NCBI GenBank assembly: GCA_949318235.1
Contig: OX439129.1
Span: 32,081,470-32,145,469, forward strand
From: Ecdyonurus torrentis
Taxonomy: Eukaryota; Arthropoda; Insecta; Ephemeroptera; Heptageniidae
Length of the DNA stretch: 64,000 nt
Direction of reading: 5' to 3'
The translations under genes were made by a program, and so were the position numbers. Within the stretch, counting starts at the first letter, position 1, and every line of letters starts with the position of its first letter. The notes beneath the pieces are model-generated. The model was not told the origin of the DNA. It worked only from the letters and a program-made list of their open reading frames with translations, and searched no databases. This document shows, in pieces, positions 1 to 14,687 of the stretch.

Positions 1-3000
1 CTACAAAAAATTACATTATAAAATATATTAAAATGAAATTTAATACACGTATAATTTTATACTCGTGCTTTTATTAAAAATTTGATTATACAAGTTGTAA
101 ATTTTATACGGTCAACAAAGTATTCAAAATGAATAAAAAAAAAATTTAATAGACAGGTATATTATATCATGTATGTATATACTTTAAAAAAATTAACAAT
201 ACAAAATATAATAATATGCAAAGAATAAAAAAAAAAGAGCTTGAGGGTATTATTTTACAACAGTACTAACTAAAAAATAGAATTGTTTTCTTTGAAAATT
301 ATTCACCATTATTATTATTATTATTATTCATAATACTCTGCTACTACGTTATAATATGTATATGTGTGTGTGTGGACCCTCAGCTAAAGCTATAGCATTT
401 CATTTACAACTTAAACCCCTCTTTGCCTCCTCCCCTATTACCCTAGTTTCTGTTTGCATCTAAACCCTATATGCAAGCATATATGACGTATTTATAAAAA
501 ATAGCTTGCTTGCTTGTTGTGCGGGAGCATTATTGTAATATGTCATAGCTGCAGGCAACAGAGATGCATTCACTCCAATTTTGGATCATCTTGCAGCTTC
601 ATCATTTCAATTAGACCAAAGCAATAATTTATTCATGAGCGTCCACTCAAATTTACTTTTGTTTTCTTTTGTCTACTGTTGTATTCGTAACAAAAATACG
701 AATACAAATAAGAGTTAACTCATTTCAAACAATGTTATTTCTTGCTTCTGAATGATAAATTTCTTTATTTTACATAATGTAAAATTTTAGTGCATAAAAG
801 TTCTTCATGATTTGTTTAAACTTGCATGTATAATAATTTTAAAAAATTATAATTATTATGCATAAAAAAAAATTTAAATTTATTTTAGTACAGAAAAAAA
901 AGGTTTTTGATAAAATAATTCTTGAATTGAAAAATAATGTACAATAGATTAAATAAAAAGTTGAGCTGGTCATAGTCATATGGCCAAATGTTATTGTGGC
1001 TATATAATCGGTTATACTGCACACTGCACACATTTTTTTCCCAAATCCAATAATAAATTTATATTGGTTTAGGGTTACGTTTATTTATTGATATTCTTTA
1101 TATTTACATATACTGACAAATCAAATAAATCAATTACATAAATTCTAAAATGTTAGTGTTCGTAATTCTTTGTATACAACAGTATACACAAATAAAGTAA
1201 GTAAAATAAGTAAATAGAAGTATAAAACTATAGCAAATAAAGCAAATATCATATATATATAACAAATTGAACTGAAAATATTTACAGTCCTCCATAATAA
1301 ATAAAATTAACGAAATAATAAATTCAAAGGTTTCCACTTGAGGCAGTTATGTCAATAAAACATGACAAATACCTGACAACAATGATCAGTGCAGGCAGAT
1401 CCTATCTCGAGGGCAGACTAAGCCATGTTTGCGTGATATTGAATTGCGCACAAGCGTCAACCCTTAAGCTACACCCCTAGCTTAACAGTTGTGTGTACCT
1501 TGATGTATATATACGCAAAAAATACACGTCACTTATTTACATTTTTGTACCTGTGACGACTGAAGATAATAAAAAATATATATTGGTACAGCTTTAACGA
1601 CATTTTTAAAAGATTGTATATAAATTTATTGTATTTGAATATCTCTTGAATTTTTTATGTCTAATAAAATATGAATGAATAAAAAAGTGTATAAAATAAA
1701 ACCTTTTAATAATATATATACAATGAGTGCAACCATATAATAAAGAATGGTGCATCCTATATAACAAATACGCATTGAAAGTATGGGAAAGGAGATTGTG
1801 CATGAGACTTTTCATATTATTGCTTGATATCTTTTGTATAAAATTATAATGCTCATCGTATCAATTAAAAATCTTATTCTGATATTATTTTAAGCCGTAC
1901 TTATTCATAAAAAATCTTACAAAAGTATTAAAAGACCAGCACTTAACAAAGCTCATATTAAAATAAAAATGTATTTTTAACGAAGTGCGTGTGATGCACT
2001 CCATAATATACACTCGCCTGTTGAACAATTTTATTTCTAATTTTTTAATGGATTTGATCAATACATTTTTTTTAAGGAAGTTGCTAATAGCAAGCCATTT
2101 GCCATAGTATGATATGATTAAGTGGGCGGATGTATTGGCCTCACGACACGCGACTGTGACACCCTCGATACTCACACAACACCCTGGGAGTACACGTGTC
2201 GGAACGACGCTCGTATTCTAACACCCTTGTTTCCGTCTTTGTTCCTGTTTTTTACATCATTTCAGTTCCATTACATGAAAATTATCTCATATATAATTTC
2301 CAAAATTATTGTATTTCCACTTGAAAAATAGTGCAAAATATTGCTACAACATTTCTGATCAGTAACTGTAAGTAACAGATTTTTGATAATTTTGCAGCTT
2401 GTGTTTTACCATAGTATAAATATATATATAGTAGGGGAATGCTATAGGAATTAGTGTAACCAATTTTTTTAGTCTCATAGATGGAGCGGCGGTCTAGATT
2501 TTCTGTTTTTCAATAAACCAAAAATTTTTAAACCCTTGTTATGAGACCGACTGCAGTGATGATTAGGGTGACTTCACCCACATCTTTACTTCACACAAGT
2601 GTTTGTAGGCTTGCTGCCGCAGAACTATGCACGGCGCGGGGATGAACAGCCACACATGCAAGTTTCTCAAATTACGGCACTCGTCTCTCCCTCTCTCTTT
2701 CTCATTTTCTCTGATGCTTCCTAGCGGGTTCAAAAAATATTAAGACAAAGCTTACCATTTTTACCTCTCTCTTTATTTTTTTTTTCGTCTCGTAAATTAA
2801 ATTTCAAAGAACCATAATTTTTATCATCCAATATATGTTTTTAAAAATTGATTCAGAATAATGATAATAAAAAAATGCTAAATTAAAAATTATGCCTTGA
2901 AATACCTTTTTATTTGAGCATGTATTTTTTTTCACGTAACAATTATTGTTCAAGCTCAGTTAACATATATTGCAATTTAATAATTTAATTTTTTTACTTA

Positions 3001-3994
3001 ATTTCTTAAATAAAACAAAAATAAAAAGTATTAAATTTGCAGTACATAATGTATCTAGCACTAACCACTTGGCGATATGTATTGAGGGGAACAGAGACAG
3101 CGACGTATAGAGAGAAAGAGAGAATTTTTATACCTGTGGCAATATTACTATTATATGTATAGTGAACATATATTTATTAAAATATTTGTCATTTTATGAA
3201 TGAAAATTATGACATTTAAACCAAAAAATTAAATACTTTATTTTAAAGTATTGGTTCCCTAATTGGTGGTGGTCAATATATAAGAACGGAAGTAGAATCG
3301 TTGGTGAGCGTATATAATAAACACATGCGCGCTATTGACTAATAAAGAAACAAAACTGTTTTGAAGTCGACTTGCGGGGTTCAGCAACGTTTTATTATTA
3401 TTTTTTTTTTTGAAGTGTTGAGATTTTATTTTCTTCTTCCTATTTTCTTTCTTATTCTTACACTAAAACTTTTTTTTTTTTTTGAAAAAAAAAAAAAAAA
3501 AAGTACACATAAAAAGTTGAGCGTTGCCAAAAAATTAAAAAAGATGAAATAGGCACAAAAGGTATAACATTTTTAAAAATTTAGGAAAAAAAGGGGGAAA
3601 AATCTCAAGTTTGAACTTCATATTCTTCCATCTTTTATATTTTATTATTATATTCCATTATGTTTTAAAAGCAATTCAGTTTTAATTATCTTTATAAGAC
3701 TTTTGCGCCGCAAATATATTGTAAAATCTTTTTCAAAAAAAATAAAAATCAAAGAAAAAGAAAGAAAGAAAGATATTCCCTAAATTTACATTTAGTGATA
3801 AAACTAAAAAAATGTGACAACCCTAAAATCAACCCTCTGTGACTTACAAAATACAAACACACACTCACACTTATTTTATCTATAGATATAATTATATATT
3901 ATACGCAGTGTGATGTGAAATGTCTATAATTTCTTAAAAAAAAGTTTTACGAGCAATAAATATATGTGAAAAATATTGTAAAAAATGGTGTAGG

Positions 3995-4091
<97 letters not shown>

Positions 4092-4266
4092 TAAAATATG
4101 ATGTTATACATTTTAGAATTAATAATAATAAGACACTTTTATTTGGAAATAAATATATTTTACTTTTTTTTATTGCATTCTTTTCCATAATGCTTTCTTT
4201 TATATACCTATATGAAAGGCAATTTTATTCATATCATTAAGCTTTTTATATTTTATTTTTTTAACG
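1..4266. other. Non-coding, AT-rich sequence
   Basis: No ORF here has protein-like composition. The stretch holds poly-A/T runs, a GC-richer patch at about 2125-2220 and another at 2560-2700, and a perfect (AT)42 tract followed by (AC)n at 3997-4092. I see no RNA gene or recognisable mobile-element protein. Confidence 0.7.
3997..4092. repeat. (AT)n/(AC)n microsatellite
   Basis: About 84 bp of pure AT dinucleotide followed by about six AC units. Confidence 0.98.
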
Positions 4267-4576
4267 TATAGGGTGTATGCACTCATATTTAAGTGACGCC
4301 ATGTTGGATATAGGTTAATAACATGGGCGGCATAGGAAAATATATCATTTTGCCAGTTTAAAATCACTATGCAATATTTTTGAGAGCATTGATGTTGTAA
4401 ATATGTTGAATTAGCCTCCCAAGTATGTAAGAAAAATGACAAAAACTAAAAAATTAACAGTTTTCCGAAAGAAAATAGCCAAAAATGAAGTTTGCCCTAT
4501 GCTGAGCAATGTTGTTGACTACTCCAGTATGGCCTCAAAGCGCAATTAATATGACGTCATCCGCATACACCCTATA
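4267..4576. mobile_element. Candidate MITE with TATAGGGTGTATGC terminal repeats
   Basis: The 14-bp sequence TATAGGGTGTATGC at 4267-4280 recurs in inverse orientation at 4563-4576, framing about 310 bp with no coding capacity. The ends carry TA/TATA, as expected for a TA target-site duplication of a Tc1/mariner-like non-autonomous element. The inner part contains a palindromic ATGACGTCAT at 4551-4560. The call rests on terminal symmetry alone. Confidence 0.45.
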
Positions 4577-7500
4577 TATTTATTTACAATTAACAAATTG
4601 TTAAATAAAATTGTCTTTTAGCGGTATGGTTACAACATTTTCTCCCCTTACTTAAAACTAGCTTTTCATATTCTTGTTCTATGATATTTGATCCCTATAA
4701 CCACCCTTGTGTCTTTTCTACAATTTTAAGATTTTTAAGTGTTAGAGAGAGACAGATATATTAAGTGTGGGAGAGAGAAACTACATCGATACTAATGCCA
4801 ACTACCGTCTGCTTCTCCAACTATTATGTACATCTGCGACACATTTTTACACAGGATTCTCTTACTATATATATATTTATACTATGGTTTTACTAAATGC
4901 AGCATAAAATTTCTGTGTGTTTTTAAATGTACTGTATATGAGAGGGAATTCAACATAATGAAATGACAAGCGTGTCCAGTATTAACTTACCCTTTCTCCA
5001 TGGTTTTAAGTGTTTGGGGTGCGGTTAATTGTAACAACCCCCTCACACCTACCGCATCGCCAGATCATATACAGCATCTTGTTTTTTATGTTGCCGCTAT
5101 AGATCGTTGCAGCTGTGTGTGTGAATCACTAAAATTTTCTCATCTCTGTTTGCCGCCTCGTCAAGACGGAATTAGCAACCCGAGATTGGCGGCAAATTCA
5201 CACAAGAAAAAAGAAAAAAAAAAAAAAAGAAGAAAAAAAAAATTCAGGAAAAAAATAAAAAGGATTCTCACACGAGAAACATTACTATCGAGTGCAGTAA
5301 AATTATTTCTCATATATTATCCTTAATTATTTTATAACTTCCTTAAAAATGTATGTAATTGTTACGCAAATCTAAAAAATAGTAATAATAATAGGTAAAT
5401 AAAACTTATTTTTACGACTTTTACAGAAACCAAATAATGTTGTAACGTAGACAATATTATGACGAAGCTTGAGAATTTTGAGATGCAATTTTAATTGAAT
5501 AACGTGTATATATCTATTACTTCTATTAGTTTAATAAATTGTTAAACGTACCCTAAATGTATATATGAACGTATATAGAACCAAAGTATAATAAAATTTT
5601 GCCTAAGAATTAAAATTGTGAAGGACTTTTTCTAGCCTTTTAAACATATTATTTATATATAATATGTTATATTATTTGGTTTGGTATATGACTATTGAAT
5701 CTCAAATTGCAAAATAGAATTTTTAAGATACATTTCAAAATGTTTTGACCAATCCCTCTCTGTAATACTCGGCATGTACTCAGTATATTTCTTACAAAAC
5801 GATATTTTTCAAAGAAATACAAAAAGCTTCTATACTGATGTATCACTCCCCTCCTCTATCAATGTTTGGATGTCAAAAGAAAGTGCCGCCTGATGTTATA
5901 CTGTCTGTATACACACAGAATGCACAATACATAATGTGTAAATCACACCTCATTCAAACAGGATTAAATATAAAGGAACCATGAATTTTAATTTGCACCT
6001 TTTCCATTTTTTACACAATAACTAAAAAACTGGACGACTTTTTTTTTTTCCAAGACCACATGTAGTTTGTTTCAGCTTCAGTGTACTCCTACAACAAATT
6101 GTAATATAAAATCGTTGAGAGGTGACAAATTTCAATTGTGGTTCATTTCATTATTCAAATAATGCTATAGTTACTATGCAATCGTGCTTGCCCTTCTTTA
6201 CATTTTTAACACATTTTTTTTTATACAAATAAGTCTAAAAAATATATAGCTTTTTTAAATTTTATGGGCTTATATTCAAAATATATTTTATATGATATTT
6301 TGTCATAGCAAGACTGCATGCAGTTTTAATGCAACATTATAACAAGAATGATGCAGGATGAATTAAATTTTAAAGAAATTATTATGAAATTGATATTCAT
6401 ATTAATTTTTTAATGAATTAATTTCAACTTTTTTTTTTTTTTTTTTTTTTTGTTATTATTATTTTTTTTTTTTTTACATAAAATTCCCCATAGTCTAATA
6501 AAGAATTCCATTCTGCTCAATTGGAAAACGTCTTCAATTTATGAAATCCTTTTTATTATTGAGATTGAAATTCTTGGAGGTGTTGAGCATTCTGTATCAG
6601 AATATACGGATGAACACCTTGGATGCTCCTCGCTGTATTGTGGGATGCTGCATGCTCGGCTCGGATTAAATATATTCACTTGGATGAATAAGAGGTGATG
6701 GCGCGGGCGAAATCCTATCAAACACCTCGATGCTTCGTCTCGTTACCAACTGATAAATTCTTTTTGTGTGTAGTCTTTTTGAATGCATCATGTTTTTTCT
6801 TTTCTAGTATATATACAATGTAAAAACATATATAGCTATAATGATATTGAGCGTATAAGTGCATGCCTAATTGCAACCAATCGTATACCATATACCCTAT
6901 ACAGTGAATTTTTTTCCATTTACAGTGATTTTTGTAACTATTTTTTAATATATTTAATACGCAGAAAAAAAGTTTTTAGTTTTTTGGGCATTGGAAAAAA
7001 ATGAGCTATCCAAAAAATATTATTTCACATATTTTAATAAGACTCATGATATTATATAAACCAGTACACATTAAATATGTATATTTTTTTACTTTGAAAC
7101 TTCGGTATGTGTAAATAAGAAAGCATATTGATTTTATTTTAAATGTAATGTAAATGCCTAAAACTATATATGTAATCATTAAAGTCTCCCAGAATAGACA
7201 GCTGAGCAGCATTCACATTGCAGAGAGATATTTTAACAACCATGATAATAATAATAAATTAGTTCTAATAATATTAAATAATAATGAGTATTTATGTGGG
7301 AGTTTTATTTTCCTATACCTTAAACCTTAAATTTCATAATAGGCATCATACCTATATACAATACAATAGTTTTTCAATAATAGTCGCACATAACAGCGTA
7401 ATATATATTTTTTTCTTCTTTGCCCTAAATATAGAGCAATATCGATATGTTCATATCCAATTCTTTCTATACATAACAATAGATTGATGGATTATAATAT

Positions 7501-10500
7501 GAACATCTATATAACGGTTTCTGCGCTAAATATTTCAACGTGCAACCAAGTCTCATCTGTCTTTGTAATATTGCACGAAACGAAGATGCATAATAATATA
7601 AAGAGGCACGCGCGCACCCTGATATGAAAATATATACTCTATTATAAAAATATAAAATGAGACGTTCCAATATAACGAGCAGATCATGAGATTCTTATTC
7701 CTTTATTGTTGCAAAATATCACATTGCAGATGAGATGACGGAGAGTAACTTGCAAAAATCTCATATTTCTCATAATATGTTTTGCTCTTTTCAAAGCCGT
7801 TTGACAGCTTTCTTTCAGGCTTCAAATCTGCGGAGAAGAGAGCATCAAGTTATGTAATACTATAATAAGACTTTCTCTTTTTTATATAAAGATCATCACA
7901 TTATAAAGAACATAACTTGAACTTTGAACTAATAACGTATTATTATGTGCTCGTGTAAACTCATCTTATGTATTATAATATAGATTGATTTTTTATAATT
8001 GTGAAGTTTTCAAAAATATATATTGCCATAACGGAATATTTTAGTTTTTTTATAATTTTTTACATTCTTATACTGTTACAATATTAAATATGTAAACATA
8101 TTATATAAAAGCAATATTTTTTTTCAAGACCACGTTCATTTTATGCACTATGAAATTGAATACTTTTATTTTTTTTTTACGGTAACTTACATAATAATTC
8201 AATTTTCCGGATTTTTTTATTGCTCCATTAACATTACATATTTATATAAATTGTGCTATTTTTTTCAATATTGACTAAGGATTGTATATTATCATATATT
8301 TTTTTACTGAAATCGAATTTTGTTATAGATAGAAAAACATTTTTGCATCATATAACTTTATAAGCCCAATATAAATTTAGAAGAAAAAAAAATATATAGA
8401 GTCATGTATCGGCTTAAAAGCTTGTTTTCAGTTGAATCAACACTACACTGTACCTTTGATGTATTTGAGGACCCTGTCGTGGCAGATTACACATAATACA
8501 TCAACCCTTTCCGCATCCTCGCTTGTAACTAGTATAACCTAATATAAACCCCATATATGATGGAGTAAACGAGGCGAAGAATTAACATAAGCCGATTAAC
8601 ATCAAGCGCTGCAGATATGAAATTCTTACGGAGGTGACAATTTGTGCTCCTAGCCGTGAAATAGACTTACCCCATTTATTATATTATATTAGTATATAGA
8701 CATGTATAAAACCTTTTATTACGCATTAATAGAAAGATATGATCTGTAAGTTATAGAATAAACGTTATATATTTCATCATATTTAAATTAATATTTGAAC
8801 GGTCCATGTACTGTATGTATTTGAATAACGAACTTTGTAATTACTAATTTCAATTAAAACTATATATATTCATATAACTACTTTTAATCGGATTAATCAC
8901 CAATATTGAATAAATTTATCTACCATAAGCATATATAATACATACAGTATATATACAATAACTAAATTCAAAATACATATTTACAAGTGTTTTATAATTT
9001 ACGCTTTTCTACTATTTGGATAATCATTTTATTATTATAGTATATTATACTGCATGCTATTCTATATTTTACTTGTTGAATTCATTAAGAGAGAGAGAGG
9101 AATGGAAAGAAGTTAACTGTTTTTAAAAATGCTTTATATTTATTTTGATAAATAAAAGAAAAAAATCAGACACTCTATAGCAATCATACAAACATATACG
9201 TATGGATACGTATGTATATACTAATGGCTCGACGAAAGTTATACGTAATCAAGATTGTAATCAGGTGATGAGTGCATCATCAACGCTCAAAGTTGATGCC
9301 ATCTTCAATAAAAAAAAAAGAGAGTGTTCATCACAATAATATATATCGTAAAAAGAAAGGGATGATTTTTAATGTGCATGCAGCCGGCTTGAGGGCGGGG
9401 TGATAGGGGAATTGACAAAACTAGTTGAAATCGTCCTGAACAAAAGCAACTCTCGCCTCTCTTTGCTTATACCCTTTTTATCATTGTCACGCCATTTAAC
9501 TCTCTCCTGTTTTTTTTATATATACATTGCAAAGTAAGGGATGCATTATCACTCTACGTACGATTATTAATGGTTTCTGCATATAAACTAAATACACATA
9601 GTATAACTTGTATGATTTATGTTTACCTGATGGGGGTTCTTCTTTATTTTTTATACTCTTCTGTTTATTTAAAATATACACTTGATGCTTGCCGGTTTAT
9701 TAAATAATATAATAATACACAGCTGCAAAGTACATTCATAATTTTATATTTAACTCATTTGCATATTATGAAGTTTGTATTGACAATTGCTTGAAAAAAA
9801 TAAAAGAGTAAATTAAATGCTTGACCATTATAGGGACGCGTTCTTTTTATATTTTTCTATTTACTATCTATTCAATATGGTTTTGCTTGTCTGTTAAATT
9901 AAATGATAATTACTTCAGATTTTATATATAGTATGGGGATTTTAAATCTGTATGTTTAATTTTACCTCTGACATTTAAACAAATGCGATTGTAAAATACA
10001 ATAATTAAGCCCTTCAGTTGCAGTTTTTTTTTTTACAGATGTAAAAGAAACAAAAATTAATAAATGCAATGATGCACATGATGCACATGAAAATCAATCA
10101 ATTTTTCCTGAATGAAAACATTTTTAAATCTCAATTATTTTTCTTCCTTCATCAATATAGGACTTAATAATTTCATTTGAGTGCCACAATATTTTACTGC
10201 ACTAAATTAAAAACGTTTTACAAAAAACAATAGCATATAATTTTCTCTTTAACAATTAAAATTGCAATAATTGAATTTGAAGTAACAGTGATTATGTGAT
10301 TAACAAAACAAAAATTATAATAAATAACCTTTGAATTAAACTTGAAGTTACAAATACAGCACTCTTACATGATGGACAGGTGAGAATCAAGTGATGCTCA
10401 CTCTCACTACAGTCACCTATACATTTGACATAAGCGAAGGGTCATGATGTGACAGACAGAGGTTAAGAGAGTGTCGTAAACTCTATGATGCATGTTTCAA

Positions 10501-12391
10501 GCACGCGCAATCTACTTGCAGAGAATAATAATAATATATGTACAGCATCATATAGAGAGAGATGAATGCAGAAGAGGCAGGTGTGCATGGTCCCGATTTA
10601 TTTTATTTTATATATCAAGGGGGGTTATACAAACAGATGACAATCGTTTATATTGTATACTCTTCCTTCTCTTCTTGTCATTATAAAAATATTATAATAG
10701 TGTAAAAGTTAGCTTTGATTGTTTACTTTGAAAATAATTGCGTATATTTCTTACGGATACTTAAACTTTGTTGACAGAAAATTTTCTGAAGTGGTTTTCA
10801 AACGTTTACGTAAACTATTTCTTTTCTTCAAGTGCATAATACTTTTATAAAATGACATTCTTTTCGGGAAAAAAAACTACGTGTGCATTATAATAAAAAA
10901 AATGAATACGTACTTTAAAAATATACTAAATAAAAATATAATAGAAAATATGCATATAAAAAAAAGGAAAAAAAAATCGGACAGGAAAGAAGAAAGAAAA
11001 AAATATTGTAATTTTTAAGGATCTTAATTTAAATTAACTTTTGATCAGAAATAGAGCTATACCAGTTTTAATTTGATGTTATATTCACAATAATCAATAC
11101 TAATTCATTTTCTGTTTCCTCACATCCCACTCTGAAATTTCTTTGATAGTGATCATATGTAAGTTCAAAATTATCACTTACATGACCAGCACTGAATTTT
11201 TAATTTTTATAACAAAAGCACACATACTTACATCTTGTTTTACATATAGAAAACTTAACAAATTTATTCAATACTCTATTCATATTTTTTTAAACTACAT
11301 ATTAACCACTAAGCAGATTAATAACATTTTAAGTACTTTATTTTATATAATCTTTGGTAATGAAAAGATAATCCGCTAAAAGCTTTACGTAAGGTTGCAT
11401 ATTATAATATATAGAGGGAGATTCCAGCTTTGATCGGAGATCGAACTCAGTATAAAGGGTAGGTGGGGTTGCAAGGGAGAAGGGGGGGGGGTACTCGCGT
11501 CGTTCTCTTTTCTCTTTATACATTACCTCCCCTAGGACAGCTGCCACCCCAGAGACTTTTGCAACCCCCGCCGCCAGCCAAAAACTGGATGCAACAATGC
11601 AGTTCCCCGTCAACCTCATCTATATAACAATTGACCAGCCAGTATTCAATAATCAAATTCTACTTTACTAAGTTATTATTATACAAAAAAATAAAATTGG
11701 CGAAAAATTTCATTTTTGTATACATTATAAGGAAATTAATACATAATAAAAATATATTTGCTTTATTTTTCAGTTAGTTTATATTTATTTTATAGTCTAC
11801 ATGAGCAAACGAGTTATTTATTAAGTATAATTATTATTATTATTTTTTAAAGTTTCTGCATAACAAATTATCCGCATTCATATGAGCGTGTGCTTATATA
11901 AATTATAAGCAATCACATTTTCTCCTAAACATTTTGATTTCTAATATGTATAGCTCTGAATATTGTTTACCTATTTTTATAGGCCTGTTTCTTTTCTCCT
12001 TAATTTAAAAGTATTAAAGCTATGTTTGCTGTTGTAATTTATATGACTAAAAAGTAAAAATACTAAATTGAAATAGATCTTTATTGAGTCGCGTATATAA
12101 TTTGTAATTTCAATCAGTGTCAAATATTTTATTTTATAATAAAGTTATAATAAAAAAGAAAAATGCAAATTAAAAAGAATGAAATTGCAATATATTAAGT
12201 TACATTTTTCTCTGATATATGTTTTAAATTTTGCAAATTAAATTATTCTTAAAGAAATAGATATTTTTTAGTTTAAAAAATAATATCTTGTTTCATATTT
12301 TTACTGTTGCAATTTTTATTGTTATTAATATTTTTGAATAAGATACAATATTTCATTACTTGCATGTAACCTAATGTTTTCATTCTGAGAG

Positions 12392-12465
<74 letters not shown>

Positions 12466-13100
12466 GCGCTGTTGAAAGGAAGAAGGAAAACGTCTGCTGG
12501 TCTAAATGCTAACGCTAACGACGAGAAGAGAGTGGAGAGAGACCACTTGAAAGATAAAATATAAATTGAAGAAGAGAGGAGGCATGGGAAATCTTATTTT
12601 CTCACAGACAATAACATACAAAAGTACTTAAAATTTTTCAATTTTTTATTACAAATGTATCAACATATATTTACAAAATAAATCATATATAGACGCAGTA
12701 TAAAAATTAATTATTTATTTGTAATTCATATTTTGTTTTACAAATTATTAAATTGGAAATTACAGGCACGATTGTGATTTTAAAATACAAAATTTAAGAC
12801 ACATGTACAGGCAGGCACTTTTTATACACATAGAATTGTGAATGATAAAATTATCTGACTAGAAAAATATATTAAAAATTATCTTTGGTAAATTAAAATA
12901 CATATAAATACAAAACTAAATTATGTATAAATAAAATATACAAAGAAAAGCATAGGGTAATTCAATTGATTTAATTATTTTTTCATATAATACCAATGTT
13001 AAAATTTTGTGTTAAGAATTAGGAAAGTTTGTATGATTTATGGAACACATATTTCACATCTTTATAAAATTTAAGTGATACGTAAATAATAATAATATCC
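4577..13100. other. Non-coding, AT-rich sequence downstream of tap
   Basis: Only short, low-complexity ORFs. Notable are a small hairpin-forming patch at 6575-6615, a GC-richer patch at about 11430-11620 with a CAGCTG E-box, and a (GA)n tract at 12394-12464. These islands could be tap regulatory elements; nothing proves it. Confidence 0.65.
12394..12464. repeat. (GA)n microsatellite
   Basis: About 35 uninterrupted AG units, less than 1 kb downstream of tap. Confidence 0.98.
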
Positions 13101-13106
13101 TAAAAA

Positions 13107-13112
13107 TTTATT
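13107..13112 (-). promoter_or_regulatory. tap: Candidate poly(A) signal of tap
   Basis: AATAAA on the minus strand about 97 nt downstream of the tap stop codon. It is the first canonical hexamer found past the stop, but in such AT-rich DNA this is weak evidence. Confidence 0.4.
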
Positions 13113-13208
13113 TATATTATATTACAGCTTCGAAATATCAATTAAGCACCTTTTTAGTTTTATACAATTTTGTATACAAAAATTGAATATGGCAATCATA
13201 CATAAAAT

Positions 13209-14003
13209 TTACAAGCATTGATATGATAGATTAGGTGAATGTGCTGGTGCATAAATAGTTTGAGAGTATTCTTGATGAGGGAGGGTATATTGAGGTGGAG
13301 AACAATATTGAGGTTGCTGCTGGGGTTGTGGAGGAGAATACATAAGAGGACCATAATGTGCGTTCTCCGGGTACCCTGTAGAACTACGAGTGGAGTCGTG
13401 GTCCCCCCAATCAGGCAAAGTTGCATCCTCCGAGTTTCTTGACGTAACAACACCGAGTGAACTGGTACGTCTTTGGTGCGCCACAGCACAACTTCCAGTG
13501 TTCGAAGTAATTTTGTTACCACCCTCACCACCAATACTAACAGTCACATTACCAACATTCAACGTAACACTACCATTTTGATCATTTGGCATACCAGAAT
13601 CAAGGGTATGAACCATTTGTGATAGTGCCCAAATGTAATTATGTGCAAAACGTAATGTTTCAATTTTAGTTAGTTTTGTATCTTCAGGAAATGTTGGTAA
13701 TACACAACGTAATTTATCTAATGCGTTATTTAACATATGCATACGATTACGTTCACGATCATTGGCTTTGACACGGCGGAAACGTTTGATGTGTTGTACT
13801 TGAGAAGGACTCCGAGCTCCGAGACGATTTCTCCCTCCGGTACGACGTCTACCGCGAGGTGTTCTCTTGGATTGTTGGCGGGGTGAGGAGTCGAACTCGG
13901 AGTCATCCGTGTCCTCACTCTGGTCACTCTGCAGCATGGATAGCTCGGACAAGTCGTATCCGGAGTCAGGACTGCTCACAGAATCCAACCGTTTTGCAGT
14001 CAT
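13209..14003 (-). CDS. tap: Neurogenin-family bHLH transcription factor (Tap orthologue)
   Basis: A 264-residue protein encoded by one uninterrupted exon. The bHLH domain lies at about residues 76-130: a basic region with NDRERNRMH (81-89, including the E-box-contacting Glu85), helix 1 with LNNALDKLR, a short loop PTFPEDTKL, and helix 2 with [17 protein letters not shown]. That combination is diagnostic of neurogenins rather than NeuroD or atonal. The N-terminus is acidic and serine-rich, then a basic [14 protein letters not shown] stretch leads into the domain. The C-terminus is rich in Gln, Pro and Tyr. Family members are nuclear, dimerise with Daughterless/E proteins and activate E-box genes in neural precursors; Drosophila tap acts in neuron differentiation and axon growth. 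The start is the ATG at 14003, two bases inside a splice acceptor, with the TAA stop at 13209-13211. Overlapping ORFs in other frames are shadows. Neurogenin identity is firm; orthology to tap is inferred from there usually being one insect neurogenin. Confidence 0.93.
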   Translation of the reverse strand: MTAKRLDSVSSPDSGYDLSELSMLQSDQSEDTDDSEFDSSPRQQSKRTPRGRRRTGGRNRLGARSPSQVQHIKRFRRVKANDRERNRMHMLNNALDKLRCVLPTFPEDTKLTKIETLRFAHNYIWALSQMVHTLDSGMPNDQNGSVTLNVGNVTVSIGGEGGNKITSNTGSCAVAHQRRTSSLGVVTSRNSEDATLPDWGDHDSTRSSTGYPENAHYGPLMYSPPQPQQQPQYCSPPQYTLPHQEYSQTIYAPAHSPNLSYQCL

Positions 14004-14005
14004 TT

Positions 14006-14059
14006 CTGTGAAAATAAATGTATGTCAGAAGTATTCATAATATTTTATCATTGGATTTA

Positions 14060-14100
<41 letters not shown>

Positions 14101-14687
14101 GCATTTTATAAACTAAAAATTGAAGGGTGGAAATACGTAGATAATTTTTATGATTATTAACGATTCATTGAAATCAGCGCGGGAGCAAAACCACATTTAT
14201 TATTTTTGGCTACAGTTATAATTGTTATCAGTGTTGCAACCCTATATATAATATGCAATATGTGTGTTACTTAAAATAATAACAATTATTATATGAATGT
14301 TGGCAATGTTAATTTAATATATACATGCATATAATATTATAATTATATAATACCAAAAATCATAGAATTTACGTATGAATTGCAGTCAGTTAAATTAATT
14401 TTTTTTATAATTTAAGATAAAAAAAATGAAAATTGCATCTAATTGACAATGGTTTAATCTCCATACGAACTTATTTAATTGTTCTCCATTAGGTAAATTG
14501 GAGAACAAAATTCTAGAAAAATTGCATTGTATATATATATAATAAAGTGTCAGACGTTAATATAAGTAGTTGTTTTTTTAGGTACGTAAATTAATAAAAG
14601 ATGAATAAAAATTTGCTTGTGTATGAAAAAAAAATATATTGATTGATTGATTGATTCGATCATCATAACATAAAAATTAGGACTTAC
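14006..14687 (-). other. tap: Intron in the 5'UTR of tap
   Basis: On the minus strand a strong donor (CTG|GTAAGT, intron start 14687) and a pyrimidine-rich acceptor (TTTTCACAG|AA, intron end 14006) bracket 682 bp. The intron holds a 36-nt A run (plus strand 14061-14096, so a T run in the transcript) and a (GATT)n tract near 14636-14656. It is inferred from splice consensus only. Confidence 0.7.
14061..14096. repeat. Poly-A run inside the tap 5'UTR intron
   Basis: 36 consecutive A on the plus strand, directly upstream of the tap coding exon. Confidence 0.98.

Noticed and set aside
3934..4188. 84-codon minus-strand ORF with a Tyr-Ile repeat
   Set aside because: It is a translation of the AT microsatellite.
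5000..5326. 108-codon plus-strand ORF
   Set aside because: It ends in a poly-A-derived Lys run and has no recognisable motif or flanking gene signals.
11338..11619. 93-codon minus-strand ORF in a GC-richer patch
   Set aside because: The Ala/Val-rich start comes from local composition; no domain, and no splice sites make it extendable.
13196..13534. 112-codon minus-strand ORF and two plus-strand ORFs (13239-13442, 13390-13581) over tap
   Set aside because: They lie wholly inside the tap coding exon in other frames; only the 264-codon frame encodes a recognisable domain.
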